From the NCBI RefSeq assembly GCF_013003915.1, contig NZ_JABAIV010000001.1:248001-312000 (forward strand): a DNA stretch of 64,000 nt. Reading direction: 5' to 3'. Under the pieces are notes generated by a model. It ran no database searches and was not told the DNA's origin. It saw only the letters and a list, made by a program, of their open reading frames with translations. Positions 1 to 8,980 of this stretch are shown piece after piece. This stretch comes from Telluria aromaticivorans (GTDB lineage: Bacteria; Pseudomonadota; Gammaproteobacteria; Burkholderiales; Burkholderiaceae_D). Numbering within the stretch: position 1 is the stretch's first letter; every line of letters begins with the position of its first letter. The position numbers and the translations under genes are program-made.

Positions 1-546
1 TGCGAAATCGCGCAAGGCTACCTGGTGAGCCACCCGCTGCCCCTGGCAGAATTCGATGTGTTCCGACATAACATTGGCAAATGCCGGGGCATGCCGATAG
101 GGCTGGTCCACATGGCCATCGTCGACCACGTTCAATGGCGGCGTCAGATGGTCAGTTACGCGATCCAGCGCAGCGCTCTCCCAGCAGATTCCCCGCTCCG
201 GCAGATGGAGGGCTATCCCCCCCTTTGTCTAACCAAATGTGCGCTTGGCAAATGGTATATCGGCGATGGGCGCTATTTTGCCGATACACCCATGTATCAG
301 GCCATTGACGCGCCGCACCGGAGCCTGCACGATGTAGGGGGACAACTCGTCGGCCGTATTCGCGCAGGCGCAGAGCTTAATGATATTGTCCCTCTGCTGT
401 ATGAACTAAAACAGGTCTCTACTATCTTGATACGGCTTCTCGAAGATATCGAGGACGCCGGCCTGCTGGCTCTATATACGAGTCCTCCCGCGCAGTGCAC
501 GCACATGGACTTGGGCGGCGCAGGATCAATCCGAACTTCCCACTGA
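1..546 (+). CDS. C-terminal fragment of an EAL-domain protein with a CZB zinc-binding domain
   Basis: The frame is open from base 1, so the gene starts outside the window. The first ~18 residues (AQGYLVSHPLPLAEF) match the end of an EAL c-di-GMP phosphodiesterase domain. The remaining ~160 residues resemble the chemoreceptor zinc-binding (CZB) domain: HVQWRR, then CALGKWYIGDG, then HRSLH, which together supply the usual three His and one Cys zinc ligands. CZB domains sense zinc or oxidants in chemoreceptors and in the cyclase DgcZ; here the domain appears to be fused behind EAL. The catalytic part is not visible, so activity cannot be judged. Confidence 0.75.
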   Translation, partial: CEIAQGYLVSHPLPLAEFDVFRHNIGKCRGMPIGLVHMAIVDHVQWRRQMVSYAIQRSALPADSPLRQMEGYPPLCLTKCALGKWYIGDGRYFADTPMYQAIDAPHRSLHDVGGQLVGRIRAGAELNDIVPLLYELKQVSTILIRLLEDIEDAGLLALYTSPPAQCTHMDLGGAGSIRTSH

Positions 547-837
547 TAGGCACCGACAGGGCTGGCGATCCAGCGCTGCGTGCGTGCGCAGAACGCGTCC
601 GTCAACTGGATAGGCATGCGGCCCCCTATCAAATGGCACCTCAGTTTCGGCAAGCGAAATACTGAATTGAGACCCCCACCATTTTTCTCCTTCACGACCT
701 TCCCTAGAATGGATTCATCTGCTGCACGGTTCTCGCAATCAAATGCGTGATCGATAGCAGGCCCGGCAGGCGCCAAATTTCGCAGTCTGGCACAGCGCAT
801 AAGAACTTCATTCAACTGATTCATCCACAGGAGAAAC

Positions 838-1830
838 ATGATGCACATCATCCGCACTCTCGCCCCTTTCGCAGCAGCGATCACCCTTGTCTTCGCTTCC
901 CATGCTACCCACGCGGCGCCGGCCGCGGCTCCCGCCAAGGCCGCACCTAACGTAGCCAGTACTGCCGGCGTCAGCTACCGCACCGTCAAGGTCGATGGCG
1001 TGAATATTTTCTACCGTGAAGCCGGCCCGAAGGATGCCCCGACCATTCTGCTTCTGCATGGCTTCCCAACCTCATCGCAGATGTTCCGCAACCTGATTCC
1101 GCTGCTGGCTGACCGTTACCATGTTATCGCGCCGGATTATCCGGGCTATGGGCAAAGCGACATGCCCGCGATGAAGGACTTCACGTACAGCTTCGACAAC
1201 CTGGCCAAGGTGGTCGACAAATTCACCGAAGCCGTGGGCGTGACCAAGTATGCGATGTACGTGCAGGATTACGGTGCGCCGATCGGTTTCCGCATCGCCG
1301 CTGCGCATCCCGAACGTGTCACCGCCATCGTCGTGCAAAACGGTAATGCTTACGATGAAGGTATTGACAACGACTTCTGGAAGCCCATGAAGCAATATTG
1401 GGCGGACAAGTCCGAAGCCAATGGCGCGAAACTGCGACCCTTGTTCGAACTGGGCGCCACCAAATGGCAATATACGGAAGGCGCGCGCGATGTTACGCGG
1501 ATTAGTCCCGATGCCTGGACCGTGGACCAGGCCTATATGGACCGCCCCGGCAACAAGGACATCCAGCTCGAACTGTTCTACAGCTATGGCAGCAATCCGG
1601 GGCATTACGCGCAGTGGCAGTCCTATTTCCGCAAGCATCAGCCACCCATGCTGATTGTCTGGGGGAAGAACGACAAAATCTTCCCACCGGCTGGCGCCAG
1701 CCCTTACTTGCGCGACCTGCCGAAGGCGCAACTGCACCTTCTCGATACCGGTCACTTCGCGCTCGAAGAAGACAGTGCCAAGATCGGCGCCCTGATGCGT
1801 CCCTTCCTGGCCAAAGCCATGCGCAAATGA
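838..1830 (+). CDS. Exported alpha/beta hydrolase (epoxide hydrolase / dehalogenase-like)
   Basis: 330 residues with a signal peptide (hydrophobic residues ~8-20, Ala-rich region to ~30), so probably periplasmic or secreted. The hydrolase core shows the oxyanion motif HGFP (74-77), a nucleophile elbow VQDYG with Asp144, an acid Asp279 (WGKNDK) and a catalytic His306 (DTGHF). An Asp nucleophile points to the epoxide hydrolase/haloalkane dehalogenase side of the family rather than Ser esterases. The start is supported by AGGAG followed by AAAC and ATG. The next gene, a LysR regulator on the same strand, may control it. The substrate is unknown. Confidence 0.85.
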   Translation: MMHIIRTLAPFAAAITLVFASHATHAAPAAAPAKAAPNVASTAGVSYRTVKVDGVNIFYREAGPKDAPTILLLHGFPTSSQMFRNLIPLLADRYHVIAPDYPGYGQSDMPAMKDFTYSFDNLAKVVDKFTEAVGVTKYAMYVQDYGAPIGFRIAAAHPERVTAIVVQNGNAYDEGIDNDFWKPMKQYWADKSEANGAKLRPLFELGATKWQYTEGARDVTRISPDAWTVDQAYMDRPGNKDIQLELFYSYGSNPGHYAQWQSYFRKHQPPMLIVWGKNDKIFPPAGASPYLRDLPKAQLHLLDTGHFALEEDSAKIGALMRPFLAKAMRK

Positions 1831-1961
1831 TCCGGACGGCCGGCAGCTGCGAGGCTTGCCGGCCACATCAGGATGCGACGCCAGCCCATTCTGGCGTCTG
1901 AAGTCACCCAGGTACCTGATCGTCGCCGCGCAACGAACCGCGAAATTCCTCCTTCGGACTC

Positions 1962-2873
1962 ATGACCACACTTGCTGAACTTGAAGCAGTACTCACCGTC
2001 GCGCGCATGCGCAGCTTCCGCGCGGCTGCTACCTCACTTGGCGTCTCGACTTCCGCTGTCAGCCATACGGTTGCCGGGCTAGAGGGGCGGTTGGGTACGC
2101 GTTTGTTCAATCGGACGACCCGCAGCGTGGCAGTAACGGACGCCGGCGCCGAGTTCATGGCTGTAATTGCACCGGCGCTCCTGGACATTCGGCGTGCGAT
2201 GGAAACGGCGGGCAGCAGCAGCGGCCAGCCATCGGGTACGCTTCGCATCAACACCTCCGCGGCCGCCGCCTTGCGCTGCATGCCCTTGTTCATGGAGTTC
2301 GCCGCCCGCTATCCGGCGGTGCATCTCGACATCGTGACCGAAGGCCGGCTGATCGACATTGTCGCCGGTGGCTATGATGCCGGCATCCGGCTTGCACAGA
2401 GTGTTCCGCAAGATATGATTTCAATACAGATCGAACCGGCATTGCGCTACGTCGTCGTCGGTACACCGGCTTTGATCGAGACAATCGGTGCGCCAGCCAC
2501 CCCAGCCGACTTGCGCACCAAACCGTGTATCCGGATGCGCATGCCCAGCGGCGCACTCTATCGCTGGGAATTCATGGCCAACGGCCTACCAGTCGAGATC
2601 GACGTGAGCGGGATGCTGACCTTCGACAATCCGGCTCTGGCAAGGGAAGCCGCACGCGGGGGACTGGGCCTGGCTTACCTCGCGGAGTGGCACGTCGCAG
2701 AGGACATCTCTAGCAGACGTCTGGAGCAGGTGCTCGACGATGCCACCCTCGAGGTCGAGGGACTATGCCTCTACTACCCTGGGCGACGGCACGTCTCACC
2801 CAGTCTTCGGGCACTGGTGGACCTGGGGCGCGACCGGTTTCGTGCCAACGAGCGCCCACGTGTTGACCGGTAA
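1962..2873 (+). CDS. LysR-family transcriptional regulator
   Basis: 303 residues. The N-terminal winged helix-turn-helix (about 1-60) has the typical pattern FRAAATSLGVSTSAVSHTVAGLE and LFNRTTRSV, followed by the LysR substrate-binding domain (about 90-295). Start is the ATG opening MTTLAELEAVLTVAR, as usual for the family. It lies ~130 bases after the alpha/beta hydrolase and ahead of a broken CcdA-like gene, so its target is not obvious. It belongs to the CrgA/DsdC-like group common in Burkholderiales. The effector is unknown. Confidence 0.9.
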   Translation: MTTLAELEAVLTVARMRSFRAAATSLGVSTSAVSHTVAGLEGRLGTRLFNRTTRSVAVTDAGAEFMAVIAPALLDIRRAMETAGSSSGQPSGTLRINTSAAAALRCMPLFMEFAARYPAVHLDIVTEGRLIDIVAGGYDAGIRLAQSVPQDMISIQIEPALRYVVVGTPALIETIGAPATPADLRTKPCIRMRMPSGALYRWEFMANGLPVEIDVSGMLTFDNPALAREAARGGLGLAYLAEWHVAEDISSRRLEQVLDDATLEVEGLCLYYPGRRHVSPSLRALVDLGRDRFRANERPRVDR

Positions 2874-2990
2874 GAAGCATCAGGTAGCGCAAACCGCTCC
2901 AGATACCTACAACAAAACCCCGGCTCGCCAACATGTGCCCGATACATGTGCCGCGTCTGATGGTGGCTTCCACCAGCCGCGAGGTGTTCC

Positions 2991-3536
2991 TTGTCCAATA
3001 CGATCGATTTCGTTCTGGCCTTCTTGGCCGGCGCTGCCACTATTGCGTCACCCTGCGTTCTCCCCGTACCGCCCGTAATGCTGAACGCCTCCGTGCCACA
3101 GCAGGGCCGCACACGGCCGCGGATGATCGTCCTGGGATTCGTCATCGCGTTCCCGTCGTTCGCGATGGCGCTCGGTTCGCTGTCGGCAGCAGTTGAAATA
3201 GCACAAGAGACCCTGCGCCAAGCGGCCCTTGTGCTGCTTGCCTTGTCCGGACTGTTGCGCGTTTGGTCGCTGCCGTTCGACTGGCTTGTCGCCCGCACGC
3301 GCAGATGAATGGTCCCGCCGAGCCAGGACCGGGTAGTACACAGCGATGTAGAAGGAAGCGCCTTCATGATCGGACTGTCGCCAGGAGCGGTGTGGACGCC
3401 GTGCGCCGGTCCAGTGCTTGCTTCCATCCTCGCACAGGTCGTGCGGGCAGGTGATCCCGGGCGCTCTGCCCTGCTGGTATCCCTGTATGCCCTCGGCGCT
3501 GCCCTGCCCAAGGGCTCCGGAATGCGAGCTCGCTAG
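2991..3536 (+). pseudogene. Broken CcdA/DsbD-like thiol-disulfide membrane protein
   Basis: Two open pieces in the same frame are separated only by TGA at 3306-3308. The first piece (from TTG 2991) carries SPCVLPVPPVML and hydrophobic helices; the second carries GLSPGAVWTPCAGPVLASIL. These are the paired Cys-Pro transmembrane motifs of CcdA/DsbD electron-transfer proteins (each Cys next to Pro). The reading frame then ends early, after ALGAALPKGSG, where intact homologues continue with further membrane helices. I therefore call it a pseudogene with an in-frame stop and a truncated end. Readthrough or a sequencing error at 3306 would not restore the missing C-terminus. Confidence 0.7.
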
Positions 3537-3623
3537 GGATGATTGTGCTTACCTGGCTTTTCCGAAATAATGCCTGTGCAAGACCTTTTGGGGTTTATAC
3601 TTTTTTTCGTCAGGAGAACAGTC

Positions 3624-4526
3624 ATCGACCAAATCCACCTCATGCAAGTGTTCGTGACGGTTGGCGAAGAAAGCGGATTTGCCTCTGCCTCGCGCAAACT
3701 GGACGTCTCTCCGGCTGCGGTCACGCGTGCGATCGGAGCTCTCGAAGAGCAGCTAGGCGTGCGGCTGTTGCTCCGAACTACGCGAAATGTCCGCATGACG
3801 GACGCCGGGCGCCAGTATTTCGACTCCGCCCGCGCAATCCTGGCCAGCATAGCCGAAGCCAATGAAGCTGTTTCGGGCACCAATAGCCAGCCGCAGGGTA
3901 CGCTGGCGATCACAGCGCCAATACTTTTCGGCCGAATGATGGTGCTGCCTTGCATTGTCGAATATATGCGGCAGTATCCTCAGGTCGAGGTTACCGCGCA
4001 GTTCCTGGACCGAGTGGTCAATGTTGTTGAGGAAGGCATCGACGTCGCCATCCGGATTGGCCATCTGCCCGATTCCGCCTTGCGCGCCACCCGCGTCGGC
4101 CAGGTGCGACGCGTCCTGTGCGCCGCACCGAGCTACCTCGAGGCCTCCGGCATTCCATCCCATCCCTCCGATCTGCTGCAGCATACGGTGGTGTCCTCGA
4201 GTGCCGTGTCCCCTAGGGTCGAATGGCGGTTCGGGCGCGACCCGGAGCCATTCACCGTCAGGATGAAGCCGCGCCTGACCGTTACCAGCAACGATGCGGC
4301 ACTGTCGGCAGCGATTGCCGGAGTTGGCATCACCCGGCTGTTTTCCTACCAGGTGGCGGACGCGGTTAATACGGGCCAGCTGCGCCTCCTGCTCGAGGAC
4401 TTCGAGGAAGCGCCGTGGCCGGTGCAGGTGGTACATCGCGAGGGGAAGTACGGTTCCCTGAAAATCCGCAGGTTCATCGACGGTATCGTCGAACACTTGC
4501 GGACCCATCCCAGTCTCCAGCCCTAG
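3624..4526 (+). CDS. LysR-family transcriptional regulator with a non-standard start
   Basis: About 300 residues, with an N-terminal HTH (FASASRKLDVSPAAVTRAIGALE, LLLRTTRNVRMT) and a C-terminal effector domain. The family N-terminus (normally M-DQIHLMQVF) falls on codon ATC at 3624, which sits seven bases after AGGAG (3612-3616); no ATG, GTG or TTG is at that place. Other options are ATG 3570 or TTG 3543 (both lacking a good ribosome site) or ATG 3642, which removes six conserved residues. Either ATC is a rare start or the start codon has mutated. It follows the broken CcdA-like gene on the same strand. Confidence 0.8.
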   Translation: MDQIHLMQVFVTVGEESGFASASRKLDVSPAAVTRAIGALEEQLGVRLLLRTTRNVRMTDAGRQYFDSARAILASIAEANEAVSGTNSQPQGTLAITAPILFGRMMVLPCIVEYMRQYPQVEVTAQFLDRVVNVVEEGIDVAIRIGHLPDSALRATRVGQVRRVLCAAPSYLEASGIPSHPSDLLQHTVVSSSAVSPRVEWRFGRDPEPFTVRMKPRLTVTSNDAALSAAIAGVGITRLFSYQVADAVNTGQLRLLLEDFEEAPWPVQVVHREGKYGSLKIRRFIDGIVEHLRTHPSLQP

Positions 4527-4656
4527 CCTGCCGCTTGGCTGCCGGCTGTCATCGAATGTATCGAGCTGTCGCGCTTCTGTCGCGGGACGCTGGTTCCCAG
4601 GCGCGGCAGGTAAAATCGCCTCCCCCGGGGACCGCCCCACCGACCACAAGGATGAC

Positions 4657-5100
4657 ATGAAGCTCCAACAACGATGGATCGCGCGGACAGTGCTGCTGCT
4701 CGCGGCGCTCGGATGCGGCGCGAGTGTATCGGCCAGCGTCGATACCACTGCGAAACCAGGCGGCGTGTATCCGCTTAAACCCGGGATCTACGTGGCCCGC
4801 GGCACCGAGTGCGCAGCGCCTGCCAATGCCGCGATCCGACAGTACGACGGCCGTGGCATCAGTACGACGCACACCCACACATGCAGGGCCAAGGTGCTGG
4901 CGCTCAAGGCCGGCCGCGCCACAGTCGACCAGAGCTGCGTCGGCACCAAAATGGGGGCAAAGCGCAGGGAGGTGCAGCGCCAGCTGGTGACCGTCCATGA
5001 CGCCCTGACATTCACGCAGACCGTCAAGGGCAGGTCGACGACCTACCGCTATTGCGCGCCGTACCAGCTGCCGCGCGCTGTACGACATTCGTTGCATTGA
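4657..5100 (+). CDS. Small exported protein of unknown function
   Basis: 147 residues. A clear signal peptide (basic MKLQQRWIAR, then a hydrophobic run to about residue 27, ASVSAS) predicts a periplasmic protein. The mature part begins with GVYPLKPGIYVARGTEC and holds four cysteines, which could form two disulfides. The start ATG follows AAGGATGAC. I do not recognise a named family, though short 'GIYV..G..C' secreted proteins of this form occur in Burkholderiales and sphingomonads. It is followed by ~165 non-coding bases and then the end of a convergent LysR gene. Confidence 0.65.
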   Translation: MKLQQRWIARTVLLLAALGCGASVSASVDTTAKPGGVYPLKPGIYVARGTECAAPANAAIRQYDGRGISTTHTHTCRAKVLALKAGRATVDQSCVGTKMGAKRREVQRQLVTVHDALTFTQTVKGRSTTYRYCAPYQLPRAVRHSLH

Positions 5101-5267
5101 GCTTGCCGCGCCAGGCTCAAGCAGGCAGAGATGCCAGCTTGCCAGCGCGCTTCAGACCGCATCCTGAGCGCGGGACGCCCGCGTCCTCAATCGCCATTTC
5201 AGCCTGGGGCCAGACCCCTTACGGCAAAACGGATCACGCTGGTGCGGCAGTGCCCGGAATCTAGCGT

Positions 5268-6176
5268 TCAGACCAGGGATACGCCGTCGAGTCCTGGCGT
5301 GTTGGCAAAGACACCGCTCATAAATTCGATGAAGGCGGAGGCCCGCCGTGGAAGCAGACGCTCAGCCGAATACAGCGCATTAAGAGGTGTGCCGGCCGCG
5401 GCATAATCTACCAGTAGCGCCGTCACCTCGCCACGCTCGAGTTCGGCGGCAAGCATCCATGAGGGAAGATATCCGATGCCCATGTCGCGTAATACCGCGC
5501 GACGGATGCCCTCCAGGCTGTTAAGCCTTAGGCGACCGCTCACATGGACGTCGCCGCTGCTGAACGGCCAGCGTCCGCTTGCGCTGCCGCTGCCCAGCAA
5601 TGTGTAAATCAGGCACTCATGCTGCAGCAAGTCGGAAGGGACGGCTGGCCTGCCATGCTGCGCTATATAGGCCGTGCTCGCCACGCAGATGCGCTCGGAT
5701 GTTCCGACCCGGCGCGCGCGCAGCGCGCTATCCTTCAATGCCCCGCCGCGCAGCGCGATATCGACACCTTCCGCCACTAAGTCGATGTAGCCGTCACTAA
5801 GTCGCAGCTCGACTTCCACGTCAGGATAGCGCGCAAGGAAGGCCGGCATGGCCCCCATCACTACCTCCGTACCCAGGCTTTCCGCGCAAGACACCCGCAG
5901 GAGTCCATGCGGGTTCTTTTCTCCGCGCGCATCTGACTCTGCCTGCGCAATGACATCGAGAGCGTGACGCGCCTGGGCGTAATAGCTTTGTCCTTCGGGC
6001 GTCGTGGCCAGCCGGCGGGTCGAACGGTGCAGGAGCCGGGTATCGAGCAACTTCTCGAGCGATGCGATGTGCCTGCTGACGTTGGGTTGACCGATCTGCA
6101 GTTCCCGCGCCACCGCAGAAAAGCTTCCCGTCTCCACGGCCCGTACGAAGCAATGCATCCAGAGTAATTTATCCAA
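5268..6176 (-). CDS. LysR-family regulator divergent from an SDR gene
   Basis: 302 residues. The N-terminal HTH (FSAVARELQIGQPNVSRHIASLEKLL) and effector-binding domain (from about 90, LRVSCAESLGTEV) are complete. It starts MDKLLWMHCFVRAVETGSF, the standard LysR opening. It is divergently arranged with the short-chain dehydrogenase at 6322, and a near-perfect LysR-box inverted repeat lies 20 bases upstream of its start. By the usual LysR logic it should repress itself and control the SDR gene. The inducer is unknown. Confidence 0.92.
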   Translation of the reverse strand: MDKLLWMHCFVRAVETGSFSAVARELQIGQPNVSRHIASLEKLLDTRLLHRSTRRLATTPEGQSYYAQARHALDVIAQAESDARGEKNPHGLLRVSCAESLGTEVVMGAMPAFLARYPDVEVELRLSDGYIDLVAEGVDIALRGGALKDSALRARRVGTSERICVASTAYIAQHGRPAVPSDLLQHECLIYTLLGSGSASGRWPFSSGDVHVSGRLRLNSLEGIRRAVLRDMGIGYLPSWMLAAELERGEVTALLVDYAAAGTPLNALYSAERLLPRRASAFIEFMSGVFANTPGLDGVSLV

Positions 6177-6195
6177 TTTGAGAGTCCCTCACACA

Positions 6196-6218
6196 ATTCA
6201 TGCAGTCAGAGCATAAAT
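6196..6218. promoter_or_regulatory. Candidate LysR operator between the LysR and SDR genes
   Basis: Inverted repeat ATTCATGC-N7-GCATAAAT: eight-base arms with one mismatch and a seven-base spacer, containing the T-N11-A core typical of LysR boxes. It is the only such palindrome in the divergent promoter region and lies 20 bases from the LysR start and ~104 bases from the SDR start. Its role is inferred from position. Confidence 0.55.
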
Positions 6219-6321
6219 CATATGCGTCCGGCCTGTCTTCTGCCTCGCCTTCCTTCGCCCCACACTAGAACCTGTGCTCAATGTCGGGCGCATATTGAAA
6301 TCCATCCTCAGGGGAAAATCC

Positions 6322-7077
6322 ATGTCACTGAAACTTGCAGGAAAAGTAGCGGTCGTTACCGGCGGAAGCACCGGTATCGGCCTAGCCATCGCCAAGCGTT
6401 TCGTCACCGAAGGCGCGACCGTCTACATCACCGGCCGTCGTCAGGCGGAACTAGATGCCGCGGCCGCGGCCATCGGTGGCGCCGCCACCGGCGTGCGGGT
6501 CGACTCGGCCGACGTCGGCCAGTTGCAGGCGCTGTACGAGCGGATCAAACAGGAGCATGGCAAGCTCGACGTCCTCGTGGCCAATGCCGGCGGCGGCTCC
6601 CTGCTTCCGATGGGGCAGATCACCGAAGCGCACTACGAGGACACCTTCTCACGCAATGTGAAAGGCACCCTGTTCACCGTGCAGGAAGCGCTGCCCTTGA
6701 TGAGCCCTGGCTCATCGGTGATCATGACCGGCTCCACCGCCGCCAGCGGCGGTACCGAAGCGTTCAGCGTGTATGCCGCCTCGAAGGCCGCGGTGAGGGC
6801 GTTTGCCCGGAACTGGATCGTCGACCTGAAAGGCAAGGGCATTCGCGTGAACACGCTCAGCCCGGGCCCAATCAAGACACCAGGGCTGGTCGAGCTGGTT
6901 GGCACCGATCCGGATCAGCAGCAAGGTTTCCTCGACCATCTGGCGTCCTTGATTCCGATGGGCCGGGTAGGCGACCCGGACGAGGTCGCGAAGGCGGCGG
7001 TCTTCCTCGCATCCGATGACGCCAGTTTCGTCAATGGTATTGAACTGTTCGTGGATGGTGGTATGCGCCAGATCTGA
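6322..7077 (+). CDS. Short-chain dehydrogenase/reductase (SDR)
   Basis: 251 residues from ATG 6322, chosen because AGGGGAAAA lies just upstream and the protein then opens MSLKLAGKVAVVTGG, as SDRs do; an upstream ATG at 6274 would add 16 odd residues. It shows the cofactor motif TGGSTGIG, the structural NAG motif (VANAGGG) and the catalytic pair in VYAASK (Tyr, Lys) with an upstream Ser (TGSTAASG). The SPGPIKTPG loop is typical of classical SDRs. It is a cytoplasmic NAD(P)-dependent oxidoreductase, substrate unknown, probably controlled by the divergent LysR gene. Confidence 0.9.
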   Translation: MSLKLAGKVAVVTGGSTGIGLAIAKRFVTEGATVYITGRRQAELDAAAAAIGGAATGVRVDSADVGQLQALYERIKQEHGKLDVLVANAGGGSLLPMGQITEAHYEDTFSRNVKGTLFTVQEALPLMSPGSSVIMTGSTAASGGTEAFSVYAASKAAVRAFARNWIVDLKGKGIRVNTLSPGPIKTPGLVELVGTDPDQQQGFLDHLASLIPMGRVGDPDEVAKAAVFLASDDASFVNGIELFVDGGMRQI

Positions 7078-7374
7078 CGCTCAACTAAGCCCAGAGACCG
7101 TCACCGGTGAGTCGCGGCAAACCGGCGCGGCAGACAACGGAGGTGCGATGCAAACTTCAGGGAACGGCCATCAGCGTATGATGTTCTCCGCGTCTGCTTT
7201 GGGCCGAACCCGGCCGTCGAGCTCAGCATAGCAGTTCGCCACAGCCGAAAAATCGCAGACTGTCACGAACGGCAGAAACCCACTTATCGCGACCGTTCAT
7301 TCTTTGACAGTGCTAGGCTCCTTCGTCTGGATTGATTCTTCCAGCCTTCAGCGTTCGACGGCTCCCAATGGCCT

Positions 7375-7508
7375 AGGCTGTGTAAAAACGCAAAGTGGAC
7401 AGCATGCCGGCGACAACCGGCCTCTCAGAACGTTCTCCAAGGCGTTTTCTCAAAGTCGGGAATGGTAAGAGACCCTGAAAACACGCTGGTCGTATTTTTA
7501 TACAGTCT
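7375..7508. mobile_element. Degenerate MITE-like element (copy A)
   Basis: 134 bases bounded by AGGCTGTGTAAAAACGC on the left and an imperfect inverted copy on the right (13 of 17 positions; all four differences are G/A or C/T changes). The reverse complement of the interior lines up with the 138-base element at 26692 (shared TTACCATT.CCG and GAAAACGCC blocks), so the two are copies of one family in opposite orientation. No coding capacity. Probably mobilised in trans by an IS with the same ends. Confidence 0.65.
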
Positions 7509-7544
7509 GTGCCGGGTGCAGTCGCCCTGACTGGTCAATCTATG

Positions 7545-7568
7545 GCTGGCCCACCTTCGTGGGCCAGC
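7545..7568. terminator. Strong hairpin, possible terminator
   Basis: Perfect ten-base stem GCTGGCCCAC / GTGGGCCAGC around a CTTC loop. It is followed by only a weak T-run (TAGCTTGACTT), so intrinsic termination is possible but not clear. It may instead be part of a palindromic repeat. Confidence 0.35.
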
Positions 7569-7926
7569 TAGCTTGACTTAAACTTCAGTCTGTTCAGCGA
7601 TCTCAAGTGCATCGTCGAACGGTGAAGAATGGCCGATATAGCCTGAGTGTTAAGGCCGGTTGACCCTCGTCACCGCCAAGAACGGCCAAGAGCGGCCGTT
7701 GACGAAGATGATTTGCTTGTTCACGGTATCTCCAGGTCGAAGGTGGTGTGGATGGGCTGCTCCACTGTCACGACGAACAAGGGCATCGAAAATCGACATG
7801 GCGATGAACAATCGCATGCCATTTCGCTCGCCCCATTCTGTCGACCGCGAAAAAGGTCGACCTGGGCAAGTCAGGCAGGGGCCGTGACTGAACGTCAGAC
7901 CTGGCCCTGACGTTGCGGCGCTCGCC

Positions 7927-8907
7927 CTATCCAGGAAAGACACCGGCGCGCGTGAAGGGTGCGTGCCGGGGCAGCAACTTGCCCGCGCCCATCAGCCACA
8001 GTGAGTATGCTGCCACGATACCGACGACGCCATTGGCCAACAGGAACAGCCAAGGCGCCAGGGTTTGCGCAATGTCGAGTCCACCTGCAGCCAGCTTCCA
8101 GGCGCCGGTCGACAGGGCGGTGATACCGAAGGCAAAGCTCCAGAACGCCGGGCCGAACCCGCCGGCGAGCAGCCAACGCAGGAGCCGGGCCGCGAGCAGC
8201 AGTTGCGCCAGGGCGTAGCCGAACAGGATCAAGGCCAGATGGGCGGGCACGGCGTCCCAGGCGGCAAACAGCGCAAGCAGGCCCACAGACGGCGGGGCCA
8301 GCTGGACGCCGAAGCTGGCGCGCATGGCCGGCGGCATGGCGTCGCCGTGCATCATCCGATTGAGCAAGACCGACTCGAGTGCCAACCACGCCAGCAGGCC
8401 GGCGCCGAAGAACAGCTGCGCCAGCGTTTGCCAGCCAAAGGCCGCGGCCCCGATCGCGCCGACAAAGCCGGCTGCCACGGTGGGGATATACAGCGCTGCC
8501 GTCGCCGTCCCTGCGGCCCGCCCTCCCTGCATCATGTTTCCCTGCTGCCAAACGCTGAGCACGACGGCGCCCGTCATGGCCAGCACATACAGTGCGCGCG
8601 CCGGCGTGGCGGCATAGGGCTGCAGCAGCATCGCAACCAGCATGCTCGACACCGGGATCATCATCAGGAAGTTCCCCTGGACAGGATGCCCGGCCTCCTC
8701 CCGTGCCTGCGCCGGCAGCACGGCCCACTTGGCGAGATACAGCACCAGGCCAGCCAGCCAGGCCAGCACGGCAACTGCCGTCAAGGCCATCGCCGGCCAG
8801 GCCGGCATGTTCCATACGGAAGCGGAGGCCCGCCAGGCGCTGGCCAGGCCGGCGATGCCAAGAATCGACCCGAAGAGGGATGCGGGCATTAGGACCTGCA
8901 GTTTCAT
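7927..8907 (-). CDS. tehA: TehA/SLAC1-family membrane transporter
   Basis: 326 residues, start ATG 8907 (MKLQVLMPASLFGSILGIAGLA) preceded by AGGAG. About ten hydrophobic segments and the family signature regions GNFLMMIPVSSMLVA and AWWL-like helices identify the tellurite-resistance/dicarboxylate (TDT) exporter family, which also includes plant SLAC1 anion channels. It lies downstream of cynT and cynS on the same strand, with 73 bases to cynS, so it may be co-transcribed and might move an anion linked to cyanate/bicarbonate metabolism. That link is inference; tellurite resistance is the family's classical label. Confidence 0.85.
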   Translation of the reverse strand: MKLQVLMPASLFGSILGIAGLASAWRASASVWNMPAWPAMALTAVAVLAWLAGLVLYLAKWAVLPAQAREEAGHPVQGNFLMMIPVSSMLVAMLLQPYAATPARALYVLAMTGAVVLSVWQQGNMMQGGRAAGTATAALYIPTVAAGFVGAIGAAAFGWQTLAQLFFGAGLLAWLALESVLLNRMMHGDAMPPAMRASFGVQLAPPSVGLLALFAAWDAVPAHLALILFGYALAQLLLAARLLRWLLAGGFGPAFWSFAFGITALSTGAWKLAAGGLDIAQTLAPWLFLLANGVVGIVAAYSLWLMGAGKLLPRHAPFTRAGVFPG

Positions 8908-8980
8908 GTGAAGCTCCTGTATGGCAGGCCGCAGGCCTGCCTGTTGGTTGTCGCGGAGAGGGGCGCGGCGCCGTTCGGGC

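Larger units (their letters stand above)
7078..7926. other. Long intergenic tract without a convincing gene
   Basis: About 850 bases between the SDR gene and the tehA-like gene. All open frames here are short and lack recognisable domains or ribosome sites. What can be seen is a degenerate MITE-like element (7375-7508), a strong hairpin (7545-7568), and around 7684-7707 a fragment CGGCCAAGAGCGGCCG resembling one end of the palindromic repeat that is abundant at 22.5-31 kb. It looks like a graveyard of small repeats. Confidence 0.6.

Noticed and set aside
630-710. Possible IS end or transposase remnant
   Set aside because: The stretch around GAATTGAGACCCCCACCATT looked like an IS boundary, but no inverted end, duplication or transposase residue could be found.
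297-938. 213-residue minus-strand ORF over the first intergenic gap
   Set aside because: It overlaps two real genes on the other strand and shows no domain; the 547-837 gap appears non-coding.
7650-7943. 97-residue minus-strand ORF
   Set aside because: No family, no ribosome site, overlaps a repeat fragment; not enough to call a gene.
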